Notes: generated by a model not told the origin, from the letters alone. A DNA stretch of 64,000 nucleotides from Nocardia mexicana NBRC 108244 (GCF_001613165.1 NZ_BDBV01000062.1:1-64000); one strand, 5' to 3'; shown: positions 40,910-49,708, counted from the first letter of the stretch. Program-made: numbers and translations.

Positions 40910-42507
40910 GCCACCAATGGGGCAACATCGATCAGTTCCGGGCTGGCGGGCGTGCCGTATCCGGTGCGTTTCCCGCCGGTCGGGTGAATCGTGATCGACA
41001 GCAACGACCGGATGATCCGCCGCTTCGCCTCCAACGGCGTGACCTGATCGTCGTGCCACTTCGCGCGAGCGTCTGGCCCTGCTGCGGCCACCACGTGCGG
41101 CATCGGAATGGCCGCCTGGGCGCGGGCCTCGGCGTCCTTGATCGCGGGCAGCTTGCGGTCCTTGTACTGCTTGATCTCCAGCGGCGACAGCTCGGCCGCG
41201 ATCGCTTCGGCAACCCACTTGTCGTAGGTGTCGCGCAACGCTTTCGCCTCGGCCTGCGCGGCGGCCGCGTCGGCATCCGATCGCGACAAGGCCACCAACA
41301 GGCCCGGGTCTTCCAGCTTCCGCAGTACCGTCTCCTCGATCAGATCGTCCAGGGGCTCGGCGCGGCGGCATACGCACTGGTTCTCACACTCGTAGTTGCG
41401 CGGTCGCAGATGCCCGGCCCGGTCGCGTCGGCCCCCGGACCGCGATTTCACCGACCCACCACATTTCCCGCACCCCGGGATACCCGACAGCAGCCACTTC
41501 GGGGCGCTGCCCTGCTGCCCGATCGCCAACCGCTTCGGGTCGGAGAACATCGCCTGCAACTCGTCGAAGTCCTCCAGCGAGATCAACGGCTCCCACGTCG
41601 CGGGCGTCGTCGTCACGGTGCCTGTGGCTTTGTCCTTGTGGGCCCGCAATCCCGCGATCGTGTGGCACGTCAGGACACCCCGAACCATGACGTGATCCCA
41701 CTCGGTCATCCATGCCTTGTCGCACAGGCAGGTGCGACGGTCCACCGCTTTCAACACCCGGCGGCCCTCGGTCTTCGAACACCTCCGGCACGGCAAACCC
41801 ATGTCCGCGCTCGGAATCGGCACCCGCTCACTGGTCAACCACCGGGCGACGGTCTTGCTGGATCGCGATTGCAAAGCGAGCCTTGCCATCTCACGCACGA
41901 TCGGCCCCTTCTGCGGGCTCGGAATCCGGTCTACCGCCTTGCCGCGCTTGTAGACGATCTCGTAGCCGAACGCCTCCTTGCCGTGCGGCTTGCCGTCCAA
42001 GAAGTTGCGTTCGAGCTGCTGCATCGAATCGAACCGGTTCTGCTCCGGCTGATACTCGTTATCGACCGCTTCCTGCGCCAGGATTCGCCGATCGGTCGGG
42101 TTGTCCAGGTCATACAGTTGGCCGCCGGAATACCAGTACACATGCAGTTTCGCGCACAACTCCCGCAAGATCGCGAAGTCCAGCAACTGGCGGCTCGCCC
42201 GCGACGACGAACGAGTCACCAGCACACGCGGTTTCCCGCTTCGCGTCGGCGTCGACAGTTCGGCAACCAGCTCCTTGTATCCGGGGCGCTGCTTCACCGT
42301 GTGGCGGGTCGCGCCGATATCGGGGTCGGAGATCACCCGGCCTACCGTCCAGCCGAACCGGCCGCACTCGTCGCGGCCCCATCGCAGCTGCTGCGGTACC
42401 GACAGACCCTTCTTCTTGTCTTGCGAGTTGCGACCGTACAAAGTCGCTTCCAAATCGGGAAAATCCTTGGGATTCAACGGCATAACCCCAGCGTACGCCG
42501 CAACCAC
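40906..42507 (-). CDS. Large serine recombinase (integrase)
   Basis: A 533-residue integrase that inserts and excises the element. The catalytic domain opens ATLYGRNSQDKKKGLSVPQQ with the nucleophilic serine at about residue 28. The resolvase-like RVLVTRSSSRASRQ follows, then a recombinase domain and a zinc ribbon (GCGKCGG, then CENQCVC). A coiled-coil region and a C-terminal tail close the protein. GTG 42507 or ATG 42483 may be the start. Its orientation opposite to rep is usual. Serine integrases act at short att sites, so no long direct repeats are expected. Confidence 0.92.
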   Translation of the reverse strand: MVAAYAGVMPLNPKDFPDLEATLYGRNSQDKKKGLSVPQQLRWGRDECGRFGWTVGRVISDPDIGATRHTVKQRPGYKELVAELSTPTRSGKPRVLVTRSSSRASRQLLDFAILRELCAKLHVYWYSGGQLYDLDNPTDRRILAQEAVDNEYQPEQNRFDSMQQLERNFLDGKPHGKEAFGYEIVYKRGKAVDRIPSPQKGPIVREMARLALQSRSSKTVARWLTSERVPIPSADMGLPCRRCSKTEGRRVLKAVDRRTCLCDKAWMTEWDHVMVRGVLTCHTIAGLRAHKDKATGTVTTTPATWEPLISLEDFDELQAMFSDPKRLAIGQQGSAPKWLLSGIPGCGKCGGSVKSRSGGRRDRAGHLRPRNYECENQCVCRRAEPLDDLIEETVLRKLEDPGLLVALSRSDADAAAAQAEAKALRDTYDKWVAEAIAAELSPLEIKQYKDRKLPAIKDAEARAQAAIPMPHVVAAAGPDARAKWHDDQVTPLEAKRRIIRSLLSITIHPTGGKRTGYGTPASPELIDVAPLVA

Positions 42508-42910
42508 CCCTAAACGAACTTATCCACCGTCAACCAGCCGTTCGTTCCGGCGCCGGCGAAGTAGGTGGGGAAGACCCGGCAGAGGTGTGCCGGGGGACAC
42601 CGACCCCGTCCGTGATGCCGTGCACGGGCGGGGTCGGTCCGGGCGGTCAACCCGGACGGACGAGGTGACCGGCGGGGGTGGGGCGTCGAATACGCCTGTG
42701 GCGCAGGGGCTTGTGGGGGACTATCGGGGGTGGCCGTGGGTGGGATGGGATCGCGACGATCGAAACCCTCGCGGGCATGGTGGCGATGATGTTGTAGTGA
42801 TGGTGCGCCGGGCGCTGGTTGCCGCGCTCGGCGCGCATATCAGGCGCACACTGGGGAGCGACACATGAGCAGAACAGTGGCCGACTTTTCCGAGACCGAG
42901 CTGGTGAATC
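42508..42910. other. Region between integrase and flavin reductase, probable att end
   Basis: 403 bp. It holds an imperfect 16-bp hairpin, ACCGACCCCG-TCCGTG with CACGGG-CGGGGTCGGT (42599-42614, 42622-42638). Serine integrase attachment sites usually lie near the int gene, so one hybrid att site probably falls here. A 67-codon frame from GTG 42665 exists but has no ribosome site or recognisable sequence. Confidence 0.5.
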
Positions 42911-43429
42911 ATGGCTGAGCTGCACGAGATTCCCGCCGACGGCGCCGGACTGCGCCGAGCATTCGCCGCCTTTCCGAGTGGGGTCGTGGCGGTCTGCGCC
43001 GAAATCGGTGGTACCCCACACGGTTTGGCGGTGAGCACCTTCGTTCCGGTGTCGCTGGATCCGCCGCTGGTGTCGTTCTGTGTGCAGAACAGTTCCACCA
43101 CGTGGCCCCGCCTGTCCGCGGCCAGCTACCTGGGCCTGAGCCTGCTGGGCACCGATCAGCACGGCGCCGCCCGCTCGCTCAGCTCGCGCAACGGCGACCG
43201 CTTCCGCGATCTGGACCTGTATCACGGAGCGGGCCATGCGGTGTTCGTCGACGGTGCCTCCGCGTGGCTGGAAGGCGTGATCGAGACCCAGGTCCCCGCC
43301 GGTGATCACCACGTGGTCATCCTGCGGGTACGGCGCCTGGCGACGCGTGCCGAGGTCGACCCGCTGGTCTTCCACGGCAGCCGCTTCCGGCGCCTACACC
43401 CCGAGGAGGCCCGCAATGGCGTGGCCTGA
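42911..43429 (+). CDS. Flavin reductase-like protein
   Basis: A 172-residue protein of the flavin reductase (FMN-binding split-barrel) family. It has LRRAFAAFPSGVVAVCAEI, HGLAVSTFVPVSLDPPLVSFCVQNSS, SYLGLSLLGTDQ and VFVDGASAWLEGVI. Such enzymes supply reduced FMN to two-component monooxygenases. Candidate partners are the luciferase-like enzyme at 47335 and SsuD at 24815. ATG 42911 has no strong ribosome site. A 55-codon ORF overlaps its end. Confidence 0.9.
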   Translation: MAELHEIPADGAGLRRAFAAFPSGVVAVCAEIGGTPHGLAVSTFVPVSLDPPLVSFCVQNSSTTWPRLSAASYLGLSLLGTDQHGAARSLSSRNGDRFRDLDLYHGAGHAVFVDGASAWLEGVIETQVPAGDHHVVILRVRRLATRAEVDPLVFHGSRFRRLHPEEARNGVA

Positions 43430-43583
43430 CCCACACGAGCTCACCTTCGCCCTCCCGAGCCTGCCGCGCTTCCTGCGCCGCTCGCCCGAATCGTCTATGC
43501 CGGTAGATGATTCGGGCGATCACCACTGGTCCTGGGTGAACCCCGCATGGATCGGCGCAGTCCTCGGCACCGCCCCGCTGTGA
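43416..43583 (+). CDS. 55-residue protein overlapping the flavin reductase end
   Basis: ATG 43416 has GAGGAGG 8 nt upstream, one of the best ribosome sites in this stretch, and overlaps the previous gene by 14 nt. The peptide (MAWPDPHELTFALPSLPRFL...WVNPAWIGAVLGTAPL) has no known motif. Coupled translation with the reductase is likely if it is real. Confidence 0.45.
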   Translation: MAWPDPHELTFALPSLPRFLRRSPESSMPVDDSGDHHWSWVNPAWIGAVLGTAPL

Positions 43584-43640
43584 AGCCGGTGGATTCCGAG
43601 GAGATGCCTCGAAAGCCTGTGAGGGGCGGGGTATCTCGCG

Positions 43641-44282
43641 TCAGTAGGGGTGGGCGGGGCGGAAGCATAGCCGTCGGCGCGGGGCGGGTAGGGGGTCGGT
43701 GTGTGCTACCAGCGCGGCCGCCAAGCCTTGTGCGTGCAGCTCGTGCCGCTGCATGTCCTGGCTGAAGGCATCCAGGTGAATGAGGGTGTGCTGCACCAGG
43801 ACCGGGCCGACGTCCGGCGGGTCGGTGCACGCGCTGTGATAGGCCTCCACCGCACGCGGGTCCTCGGTCAGCGCGGCCAGTGCGCCCAGCCGCACCCGCT
43901 GGGTGAGCCCGTCCCACAGCCGGGCCTCGTCGGCGGAGCGGATCTGCCGCCAGCCGCCGCGATAGTCCAGGTCGCGGATGATGCAGTCGGCCGACTTGCC
44001 CAGCCGGGTCTCGCAGACCACCGCCCACAGCGCGCCGAGCCAGCTCAGGGTCCGCAGCACCGTTGTGGCGTCCCGGGCGTCGAACTCGGCCTCGGCGTCG
44101 GCCTGGGTGGCCAGGTTCGCCCAGCGGAACACCAGCTCCTCGGTCTCGACGAGCAGCTCGCCGGGTAACTCGTCCGAGGCGGGTCGCACGATCTGCACCG
44201 CGCGCCCGGACACCGGGTCGCGCAGCTCCACCATGTCCGCTTCGCCGGTCGGTACCCAGCGATGCGAATTCCGAGTGATCAT
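43641..44282 (-). CDS. Hypothetical helical protein
   Basis: A 213-residue protein from ATG 44282 with AGCGGGGA upstream. An N-terminal beta-rich part (MVELRDPVSGRAVQIVRPAS) is followed by a long helical region (VFRWANLATQADAEAEFD, TTVLRTLSWLGALWAVVCETRLG) and QHTLIHLDAFSQDMQRHELH near the end. I do not recognise the family. It follows the SDR gene by 80 nt on the same strand. Confidence 0.75.
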   Translation of the reverse strand: MITRNSHRWVPTGEADMVELRDPVSGRAVQIVRPASDELPGELLVETEELVFRWANLATQADAEAEFDARDATTVLRTLSWLGALWAVVCETRLGKSADCIIRDLDYRGGWRQIRSADEARLWDGLTQRVRLGALAALTEDPRAVEAYHSACTDPPDVGPVLVQHTLIHLDAFSQDMQRHELHAQGLAAALVAHTDPLPAPRRRLCFRPAHPY

Positions 44283-44362
44283 CGGCGGTCCCCGCTCGGT
44301 ACAGCTGCCACATCCATTCGGATTGAGCCACGAATGTCGCAGTTGCGCAAGCAAAACCGTGG

Positions 44363-45226
44363 TTACGGCGTCGTGGACGTCCGCTCCGGATCCGCGAGCA
44401 GCCTGCTGAACTGGCGGTTCGCGATTCGCATGACGATCTCGTAGGGCAGCGCCCATTTGCGCGCGAACCAGTAGGCCACGCGGATATCGAAGGAGGTGTG
44501 CACGAGATAGCGGTTGCGCTTGATGCCCGCGATGATCCGACCGGCGACCTTCTCCGGCGTCACCGCGTGCCCCTCGAACAGGCCGGTGAACTTGCGCACC
44601 CTGGGATCGTCGCGGTCCACGCCGATGATCTGCACCGTGCCGACCAGCGGCGTGCGCACCGCCCCGGGCACCACCAGGCTCACCCCGATGCGGTGCCGCT
44701 CCAGATCGAACCGCAGCACCTCCGATATGCCCCGCAGCCCGAACTTGCTGGCGCTGTAGGCGGCGTGCCACGGCAGAGCCAGCAGCCCGGCGGCCGAGGA
44801 CACGTTGACCAGATGCCCGCCGCGACCGGCCCGCACCATCGGCGGCAGGAAGTTCTCGATGATGTGGATGGGGCCCATCAGGTTCACGTCGACGATCGAG
44901 CGCCAGTGCCGGTGCTCGAGGTTTTCCACAGTGCCCCAGGTGGCGATGCCCGCGATGTTCATGACCACGTCGAGGCTGCCGTGTTCGGCGTGCACGCGGT
45001 CGGCCCACGCGGTCACGGCCTCGTAGTCGGAGACGTCGAGCGCCTGCGCCGTCAGTACCCGGCCGCCCGTGGCCTCGACCGACCGCACCGTCTCGTGCAG
45101 TCCCTCCTCGGCGATATCGGTCAGGACCAGGTGCGCCCCCTCGCGCGCCGCGGCGAGCGCGGTGGCCCGGCCGATGCCGCTGGCCGCGCCGGTGATCAGG
45201 CATTTCCGGCCGGTCAGGTCTTTCAT
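44363..45226 (-). CDS. Short-chain dehydrogenase/reductase
   Basis: A 287-residue SDR with ATG 45226 and GGAG 8 nt upstream. The cofactor motif is TGAASGIGRA (about residue 12). NIAG, the catalytic Ser (VNVSSAAG) and the YSASK Tyr/Lys pair are present. The C-terminal tail beyond residue 230 is long, with an amphipathic stretch (VAYWFARKWALPYEIVMRI), as in membrane-associated mycobacterial SDRs. Two palindromes upstream suggest TetR-type control. The substrate is unknown. Confidence 0.92.
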   Translation of the reverse strand: MKDLTGRKCLITGAASGIGRATALAAAREGAHLVLTDIAEEGLHETVRSVEATGGRVLTAQALDVSDYEAVTAWADRVHAEHGSLDVVMNIAGIATWGTVENLEHRHWRSIVDVNLMGPIHIIENFLPPMVRAGRGGHLVNVSSAAGLLALPWHAAYSASKFGLRGISEVLRFDLERHRIGVSLVVPGAVRTPLVGTVQIIGVDRDDPRVRKFTGLFEGHAVTPEKVAGRIIAGIKRNRYLVHTSFDIRVAYWFARKWALPYEIVMRIANRQFSRLLADPERTSTTP

Positions 45227-45259
45227 GTGCGGATCTCCTAGCGGATCTGAGAACAACGG

Positions 45260-45297
45260 TGTTCACAATAGAGTATTGCGAACAACTGTGTACACAG
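45260..45297 (-). promoter_or_regulatory. Two adjacent palindromes upstream of the SDR gene
   Basis: TGTTCACAATA, GAG, TATTGCGAACA (45260-45284, one mismatch between arms) is followed by the perfect CTGTGTACACAG (45286-45297). They start 34 nt upstream of the SDR start codon. Size and symmetry fit TetR-type operators, but no regulator gene is adjacent. Confidence 0.6.
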
Positions 45298-45448
45298 GGC
45301 ATCGGTCGTTTGTGGATTTCCCGTTCCCGCTCGGGAAAACCGTTTGCCAACAGTTGGATTCACGGTGATCGGGAGTGCAGACATCGGATCGAGACTCCTT
45401 TACGTTCGTGAATACCCATCCAGAGCGGTTGAAAGACCTGGCTCGACG

Positions 45449-45523
45449 ATCCCCGCCTCACGGCCCGAGGGGCCATGAGGCGGGGAATGCGACTGACGCG
45501 GGCCACGAGGCGGGGAATGCAGG
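45449..45523. repeat. GAGGCGGGGAATGC repeat with palindrome
   Basis: CCCCGCCTCACGGCCC (45451-45466) pairs with 45470-45485 at all but one position. GAGGCGGGGAATGC then occurs twice in direct orientation, 45477-45490 and 45507-45520. It fills the leader of the amino-acid ABC operon. It is a different repeat family from the CATTCCGGCG one. Confidence 0.7.
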
Positions 45524-45571
45524 ACTGGCGCGCAGCGCTACCGCCGGGACCGATGGAGGATCGCGATTTCC

Positions 45572-46519
45572 ATGAGCACACTGGCCGCCGAGTCCGCCGA
45601 CACCCGCGCGGTGCCGGCGGACGATGAGGATACGCTGCCCGTCGCGCGGACCTGGCATCCGTGGCGGTGGCTGGCCGCCGCGATCGCCCTGGTCCTGGTG
45701 GCGCAGTTCGCGCACGGCCTGATCACCAATCCGGGCTGGGACTGGCCGACGTTCGCGCGCTACTTCACCGCCCGTTCGGTGCTCGAGGCCTTGAAGGTGA
45801 CCGTCGAGCTGACCTTCTGGGGCACGCTGGTCGGATTCCTGCTCGGCATCTGGCTGGCGGTGGCCCGGCTGTCGAAAATCCCTGTGCTGCAGGTGATTGC
45901 CTGGGTGTACGTGTGGGCGTTCCGGTCGATCCCGCTGATCGTGCAGCTGCTGTTCTGGTTCAATATCGCCTACCTGTATCAGCGGCTGTCGATCGGAATC
46001 CCTTTCGGCCCAGCCCTTCTCACGTTCGACGTCAACGGCGTGATCAGTGGCTTCACCGCGGCGGTCATCGGGCTGGCGCTGCACCAGGCGGCCTACTCGG
46101 CGGAGATCATTCGCGCCGGGATCATCTCGGTCGATCCGGGTCAGCTGGAGGCGGCGAAATCGCTGGGGCTGCCGTGGCGCCGACAGTTCTTCACCATCAT
46201 CGCGCCGCAGGCGATGCGCGGCATTCTGCCCAATGCGGCCAACGAGGTGAACAGCCTGTTCAAGGGCACCTCGATCGTGTCGGTGATGGCCATCGCCGAG
46301 CTGTTCTACCAGGTACAGGTGATCTTCGGCCGCAACGGGCGGGTGGTGCCGCTGCTGATGGTGGCCACGGTCTGGTACATCGTGCTCACCACGGTGCTCA
46401 CCGTCGTCCAGTACTACATCGAACGGCACTTCGCCAAGGGCAGTCAGCGCGAGCTGCCGCCGACGCCGTGGCAGCGCGTGCGGGGCAAGATCGCCGAAAT
46501 CACGGGGGAGCGCCGATGA
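45572..46519 (+). CDS. Amino-acid ABC transporter permease
   Basis: A 315-residue permease of the polar amino-acid (HisM/GlnP) type. A cytoplasmic tail of about 30 residues precedes the membrane domain. VLEALKVTVELTFWGTLVGFLLG and the EAA loop (SVDPGQLEAAKSLGLPWRRQF) are typical. GGAGG lies 14 nt upstream of ATG 45572. The stop overlaps the ATPase start. No substrate-binding protein is nearby, so the complex may borrow one encoded elsewhere. Cystine or another amino compound is a reasonable guess given the monooxygenase that follows. Confidence 0.92.
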   Translation: MSTLAAESADTRAVPADDEDTLPVARTWHPWRWLAAAIALVLVAQFAHGLITNPGWDWPTFARYFTARSVLEALKVTVELTFWGTLVGFLLGIWLAVARLSKIPVLQVIAWVYVWAFRSIPLIVQLLFWFNIAYLYQRLSIGIPFGPALLTFDVNGVISGFTAAVIGLALHQAAYSAEIIRAGIISVDPGQLEAAKSLGLPWRRQFFTIIAPQAMRGILPNAANEVNSLFKGTSIVSVMAIAELFYQVQVIFGRNGRVVPLLMVATVWYIVLTTVLTVVQYYIERHFAKGSQRELPPTPWQRVRGKIAEITGERR

Positions 46520-47307
46520 GCGAGGCAGTCGCGGCCGACAAGAGCGGCGAGTTCGCTGTCGAATTACGCGGAGTGCGAAAGCATTTCGGTCCCAACGAGG
46601 TATTGCGCGGCATCGACCTGGCCGTGCGGCCGGGTGAGGTGACGGTGATCCTCGGCCCGTCCGGCTCGGGCAAGTCGACCCTGTTGCGCACCATCAACCA
46701 TCTGGAGAAGGTCGATGCCGGATCCGTGCGGGTGGGCGGTGAACTGGTCGGTTACCGTCGCAGGGGCGCCAAGCTGTACGAGCTGAGCGAGCGGGACATC
46801 CTGCGGCAGCGGTCGCGCATCGGCTTCGTCTTCCAGAACTTCAATCTCTTCCCGCACCTGACCGTGCTCGAAAACGTCTCGCTGGCACCGGTTTCCGCGC
46901 AGGGACGACCGCGGGGAGAGGTCGAGGCCGAGGCGGCGGAGCTGTTGGAGCGCGTCGGTCTGGGCGACAAGTCGGGGGAGTATCCGCGCCGTCTGTCCGG
47001 CGGGCAGCAGCAGCGAGTGGCGATCGCGCGCGCACTGGCGCTGCGTCCCGCCGTGGTGCTGTTCGACGAGCCCACCTCCGCGCTGGATCCGGAGCTGGTC
47101 GGCGAGGTGCTGGAGGTGATCCGGGACCTGGCCCGCGACGGCGCGACCCTGGTCATCGTCACGCACGAGATCGGCTTCGCCCGCGAGATCGCCGACACCG
47201 TGGTGCTGATGGACTCCGGGCAGATCATCGAGCAGGGACCGCCCGGCCAGGTTTTCGATAACCCGGACCACCCGCGCACCAAGGCGTTTCTCGCGCATGT
47301 GCTCTGA
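46516..47307 (+). CDS. Amino-acid ABC transporter ATPase
   Basis: A 263-residue ATPase: Walker A GPSGSGKST, Q-loop FVFQNFNLFPHLTVLENV, signature LSGGQQQRVAIARAL, Walker B VVLFDEPTSALDPELVGEVL. NLFPHLT is the GlnQ/HisP class pattern. ATGA overlap with the permease (46516-46519). A 21-residue insertion at RRRGAKLYELSERDILRQR is unusual in length. The luciferase-like gene follows after 27 nt, likely in the same transcript. Confidence 0.93.
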   Translation: MSEAVAADKSGEFAVELRGVRKHFGPNEVLRGIDLAVRPGEVTVILGPSGSGKSTLLRTINHLEKVDAGSVRVGGELVGYRRRGAKLYELSERDILRQRSRIGFVFQNFNLFPHLTVLENVSLAPVSAQGRPRGEVEAEAAELLERVGLGDKSGEYPRRLSGGQQQRVAIARALALRPAVVLFDEPTSALDPELVGEVLEVIRDLARDGATLVIVTHEIGFAREIADTVVLMDSGQIIEQGPPGQVFDNPDHPRTKAFLAHVL

Positions 47308-47334
47308 GCCTTCCTCCGAGAAAGTGATCGCCGC

Positions 47335-48507
47335 ATGAAGTTCCTGCTGCTGACCTTGATAACGCATCAACCGGACCCCGTGACCGGCGCGGTCGAATCT
47401 CCGGCCCAGCGATTGCGGCGGGTGGTCGACAGTGCCCGGCTCGCCGAGGAATTCGGGTACGACGGGTTCGCCGTCGGTGAGCGGCACGAGGATCCGTTCA
47501 TCTCCTCCGCGCCGCCGGTGGTGCTCAGCCACATTGCGGCCGTGACCTCGAGGATCGCGCTGTTCACCGGTGTCACGACGCTGAGCCTGCTCGATCCGGT
47601 GCGCGCCTTCGAGGACTATTCGACGCTGGACAATCTGTCGGGCGGGCGGCTGGAGCTGATCATCGGCAAGGGCAACGGCGCGGCGCAGGCGCAGCTGTTC
47701 CATGTCACCGCCGAGGATCAGTGGGACCGCAATCGCGAAGGCTACGAACTGTTCCGGCTCTTGTGGGGCAGCGACAGCGTCACCTGGAGCGGGCGATTCC
47801 GTCCCGCCCTGACCGATGCCAAGGCGCTGCCGCGACCGTTGCAACCGCGGCTGCGCATCTGGCACGGCAGCGCCACCAGCCGCGATTCGGTGGATCTCGC
47901 GGCGCGCTACGGAGATCCGCTGTTCTCGGCCAATGTCACCTACCCCCTCGAGCCGTATGCCGAACTGGTGGAACACTATCGGGACCGCTGGGCCGCCTAC
48001 GGGCACGACCCGGCCGACGCGCTGGTCGGTGCCGGTACCGCAGGTTTCTACGTGACCCGCGATTCGCAGGACGCGTTGCGGGCATACCGCCCGATCTTCG
48101 AGGCCCGGCAGGCGACTGCCCGAAAGCACGGCGTCCCCATCGTTTTCGACACCCTCGAGGATTTCGCCGAACGCAGCTCCGCCCTGATCGGCAGCCCGCA
48201 GCAGGTGTCGGAAAAAGTGCACCGCTACCACGAGCGATTCGGCCACGAGGTCATCCACCTCTCCGCCGACAGCGACGGCCTCACCGACAATCAGCACCGA
48301 GAAAGCCTCGAGCTGTTCCAATCCGAGGTGGCCCCGCCCCTCCGCCAGCGCATCCCGAGCCGAGCCCTGGGAGCGCTGCGGTATGGCACCCCGGTGGCGC
48401 CGAGTGATGCTGCAACGCAGGGCGACGCCGCATTGTGGGGCGACGTCGACGCGCAGCATGAGGGCGCCGCGCGGCCAACTGACATTGCGGAAGCGGTGCA
48501 TCGGTGA
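47335..48507 (+). CDS. Luciferase-like (LLM) flavin-dependent monooxygenase
   Basis: A 390-residue LLM-class protein. The barrel motifs are LAEEFGYDGFAVGERHEDPF, TGVTTLSLLDPVRAFEDYSTLDNLSGGRLELIIGKG, and a flavin-binding IWHGSATS. It would use FMNH2 and oxygen on a small substrate, perhaps an S-modified amino acid, because such operons pair an amino-acid importer with an LLM enzyme (B. subtilis yxe is an example). The last about 45 residues (ALGALRYGTPVAPSD onward) extend past the usual end and are low in conserved features. Confidence 0.88.
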   Translation: MKFLLLTLITHQPDPVTGAVESPAQRLRRVVDSARLAEEFGYDGFAVGERHEDPFISSAPPVVLSHIAAVTSRIALFTGVTTLSLLDPVRAFEDYSTLDNLSGGRLELIIGKGNGAAQAQLFHVTAEDQWDRNREGYELFRLLWGSDSVTWSGRFRPALTDAKALPRPLQPRLRIWHGSATSRDSVDLAARYGDPLFSANVTYPLEPYAELVEHYRDRWAAYGHDPADALVGAGTAGFYVTRDSQDALRAYRPIFEARQATARKHGVPIVFDTLEDFAERSSALIGSPQQVSEKVHRYHERFGHEVIHLSADSDGLTDNQHRESLELFQSEVAPPLRQRIPSRALGALRYGTPVAPSDAATQGDAALWGDVDAQHEGAARPTDIAEAVHR

Positions 48508-48556
48508 TGGGAGTCGAGGCCGCGCGGCCGGCCGGTATGTCCGGGGCGGTGGGGCG

Positions 48557-49516
48557 GTGACCAAGTATGTGAGTCTGCGTGTGCTGCAGGCGGTTGCGGT
48601 GTTGTGGGCGGCATTCACGGTGACGTTTGCGGTGCTGTATCTGCTGCCTGGCGATCCGGTGGAGCTGGCTGCCGGTGCGACGCCGGGGACGCCCGTCGAT
48701 CCTGCGGCCATCGCCGAGATGCGGGCGCGGTATGGGCTGGATCAGCCTGTGTGGCAGCAGTATTGGACGGCGCTGACGCATGCTGTGCAGGGAGATCTCG
48801 GGCGTTCGCTGAGTACGGGGCAGTCCGTGACCGGCGCGCTGGCCGATGCCCTGCCCTCCACGCTTGCGCTGGCTTCGTTCGCCTTGGCGCTGGCCGTGGC
48901 ATTCGGGACCGCGCTGGCGCTGGCCGCGACCTTTACCGAACGTCGGTGGCTGCGAGGTTTGTTGACGGCGCTACCTCCGATCGGCGCCTCGGCGCCCACC
49001 TTCTGGGTGGGCTTGCTGCTGTTGCAGCTGTTGTCCTTCCGCCTGCGGGTGGTTCCGGCCTTCGGCGGCACGGGGCTGCAGGGTGTCGTGCTACCTGCGG
49101 TGACCCTGGCAATCCCGGTGGGCGCGGTGATCGCCCAGGTGCTCTACAGCAGCCTCGCCCAGACCTGGCGCCAGCCTTTCGTGGACGTGGCCTTCGCCAA
49201 AGGTGCCTCGCGCTGGTGGGTGCAATTGCGGCACGTCCTGCGCCCGGCCGTCGCTCCCGCGCTGACCGTGGCGGGCGTCTGGGTGGGCACGGTGCTCGCC
49301 GGATCGGTCATCGTCGAAACGGTGTTCTCCCGCGCGGGCGTGGGCCGTCTGACCCAGACCGCCGTACTGAACCAGGACATCCCGGTGGTCCAGGGCATCG
49401 TCCTGCTCACCGCCATCGCCTTCGTCCTGGTGAACCTGGCCGTCGACCTGGTCTATCCGGTACTGGACCCCCGTGTGGCCCAGGCGGTTCGAGTAAAGGA
49501 GGCCGTCCATGCGTAG
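48557..49516 (+). CDS. Dipeptide/nickel-type ABC permease (DppB family)
   Basis: A 319-residue DppB/OppB-like permease. It has LYLLPGDPVELAAGATPG, APTFWVGLLLLQLLSFRLRVVPAFG and the loop VAFAKGASRWWVQLRHVLRPAVAPAL. I start at GTG 48557 because MTKYVSLRVLQAVAVLW is the typical N-terminus. The partner DppC gene follows after a 192-bp repeat-filled gap. No binding-protein gene is present. Confidence 0.88.
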   Translation: MTKYVSLRVLQAVAVLWAAFTVTFAVLYLLPGDPVELAAGATPGTPVDPAAIAEMRARYGLDQPVWQQYWTALTHAVQGDLGRSLSTGQSVTGALADALPSTLALASFALALAVAFGTALALAATFTERRWLRGLLTALPPIGASAPTFWVGLLLLQLLSFRLRVVPAFGGTGLQGVVLPAVTLAIPVGAVIAQVLYSSLAQTWRQPFVDVAFAKGASRWWVQLRHVLRPAVAPALTVAGVWVGTVLAGSVIVETVFSRAGVGRLTQTAVLNQDIPVVQGIVLLTAIAFVLVNLAVDLVYPVLDPRVAQAVRVKEAVHA

Positions 49517-49574
49517 GCGTGCGGTACCTCGCAGCCGCCGAGACGGGGGTTCTGCTCCGTCGGCGCAGCGACAT

Positions 49575-49680
49575 CGGAGCACCGTCCCCCCGGCTTTCCG
49601 GCGAACGCCGGAATCGAGTGGCGAGGCTCGGCGCGGAGGTTCCGACCCGGTCCCGGCATTCGCCGGGACGACGGGGGTGC
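49575..49680. repeat. Repeat block between the dppB- and dppC-like genes
   Basis: GCTTTCCGGCGAACGCCGGAA (palindromic, about 49576-49596) and a second unit CCCGGCATTCGCCGGGACGA (about 49654-49673) lie in the gap. They belong to the same loose family as the CATTCCGGCG repeats. The gap interrupts what is normally a tightly packed operon. Confidence 0.6.
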
Positions 49681-49708
49681 GTGACGAGACGACGGTGGTG
49701 CGTGGCGG

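Larger units (their letters stand above)
30751..42650. mobile_element. pSAM2-like integrative conjugative element (approximate limits)
   Basis: The set of genes is that of an actinomycete integrative and conjugative element. It has a large serine integrase at one end, an HUH RepSA-type initiator, an FtsK/TraB-type DNA translocase, small membrane and transfer proteins, and a regulatory block of XRE, DUF397 and several winged-helix genes. The core from 31888 to 42507 is certain. The outer limits are guesses because I found no direct repeats that could be att sites, and no excisionase-like gene. The right flank resumes with a flavin reductase at 42911. Confidence 0.65.

Noticed and set aside
42665..42868. 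67-codon ORF between integrase and flavin reductase
   Set aside because: No ribosome site, no recognisable motif, and Gly/Arg-rich composition expected by chance at this GC.
45375..45575. 66-codon ORF upstream of the amino-acid ABC permease
   Set aside because: Most of it reads through the GAGGCGGGGAATGC repeats, and GGGA directly abuts the GTG with no proper spacing.
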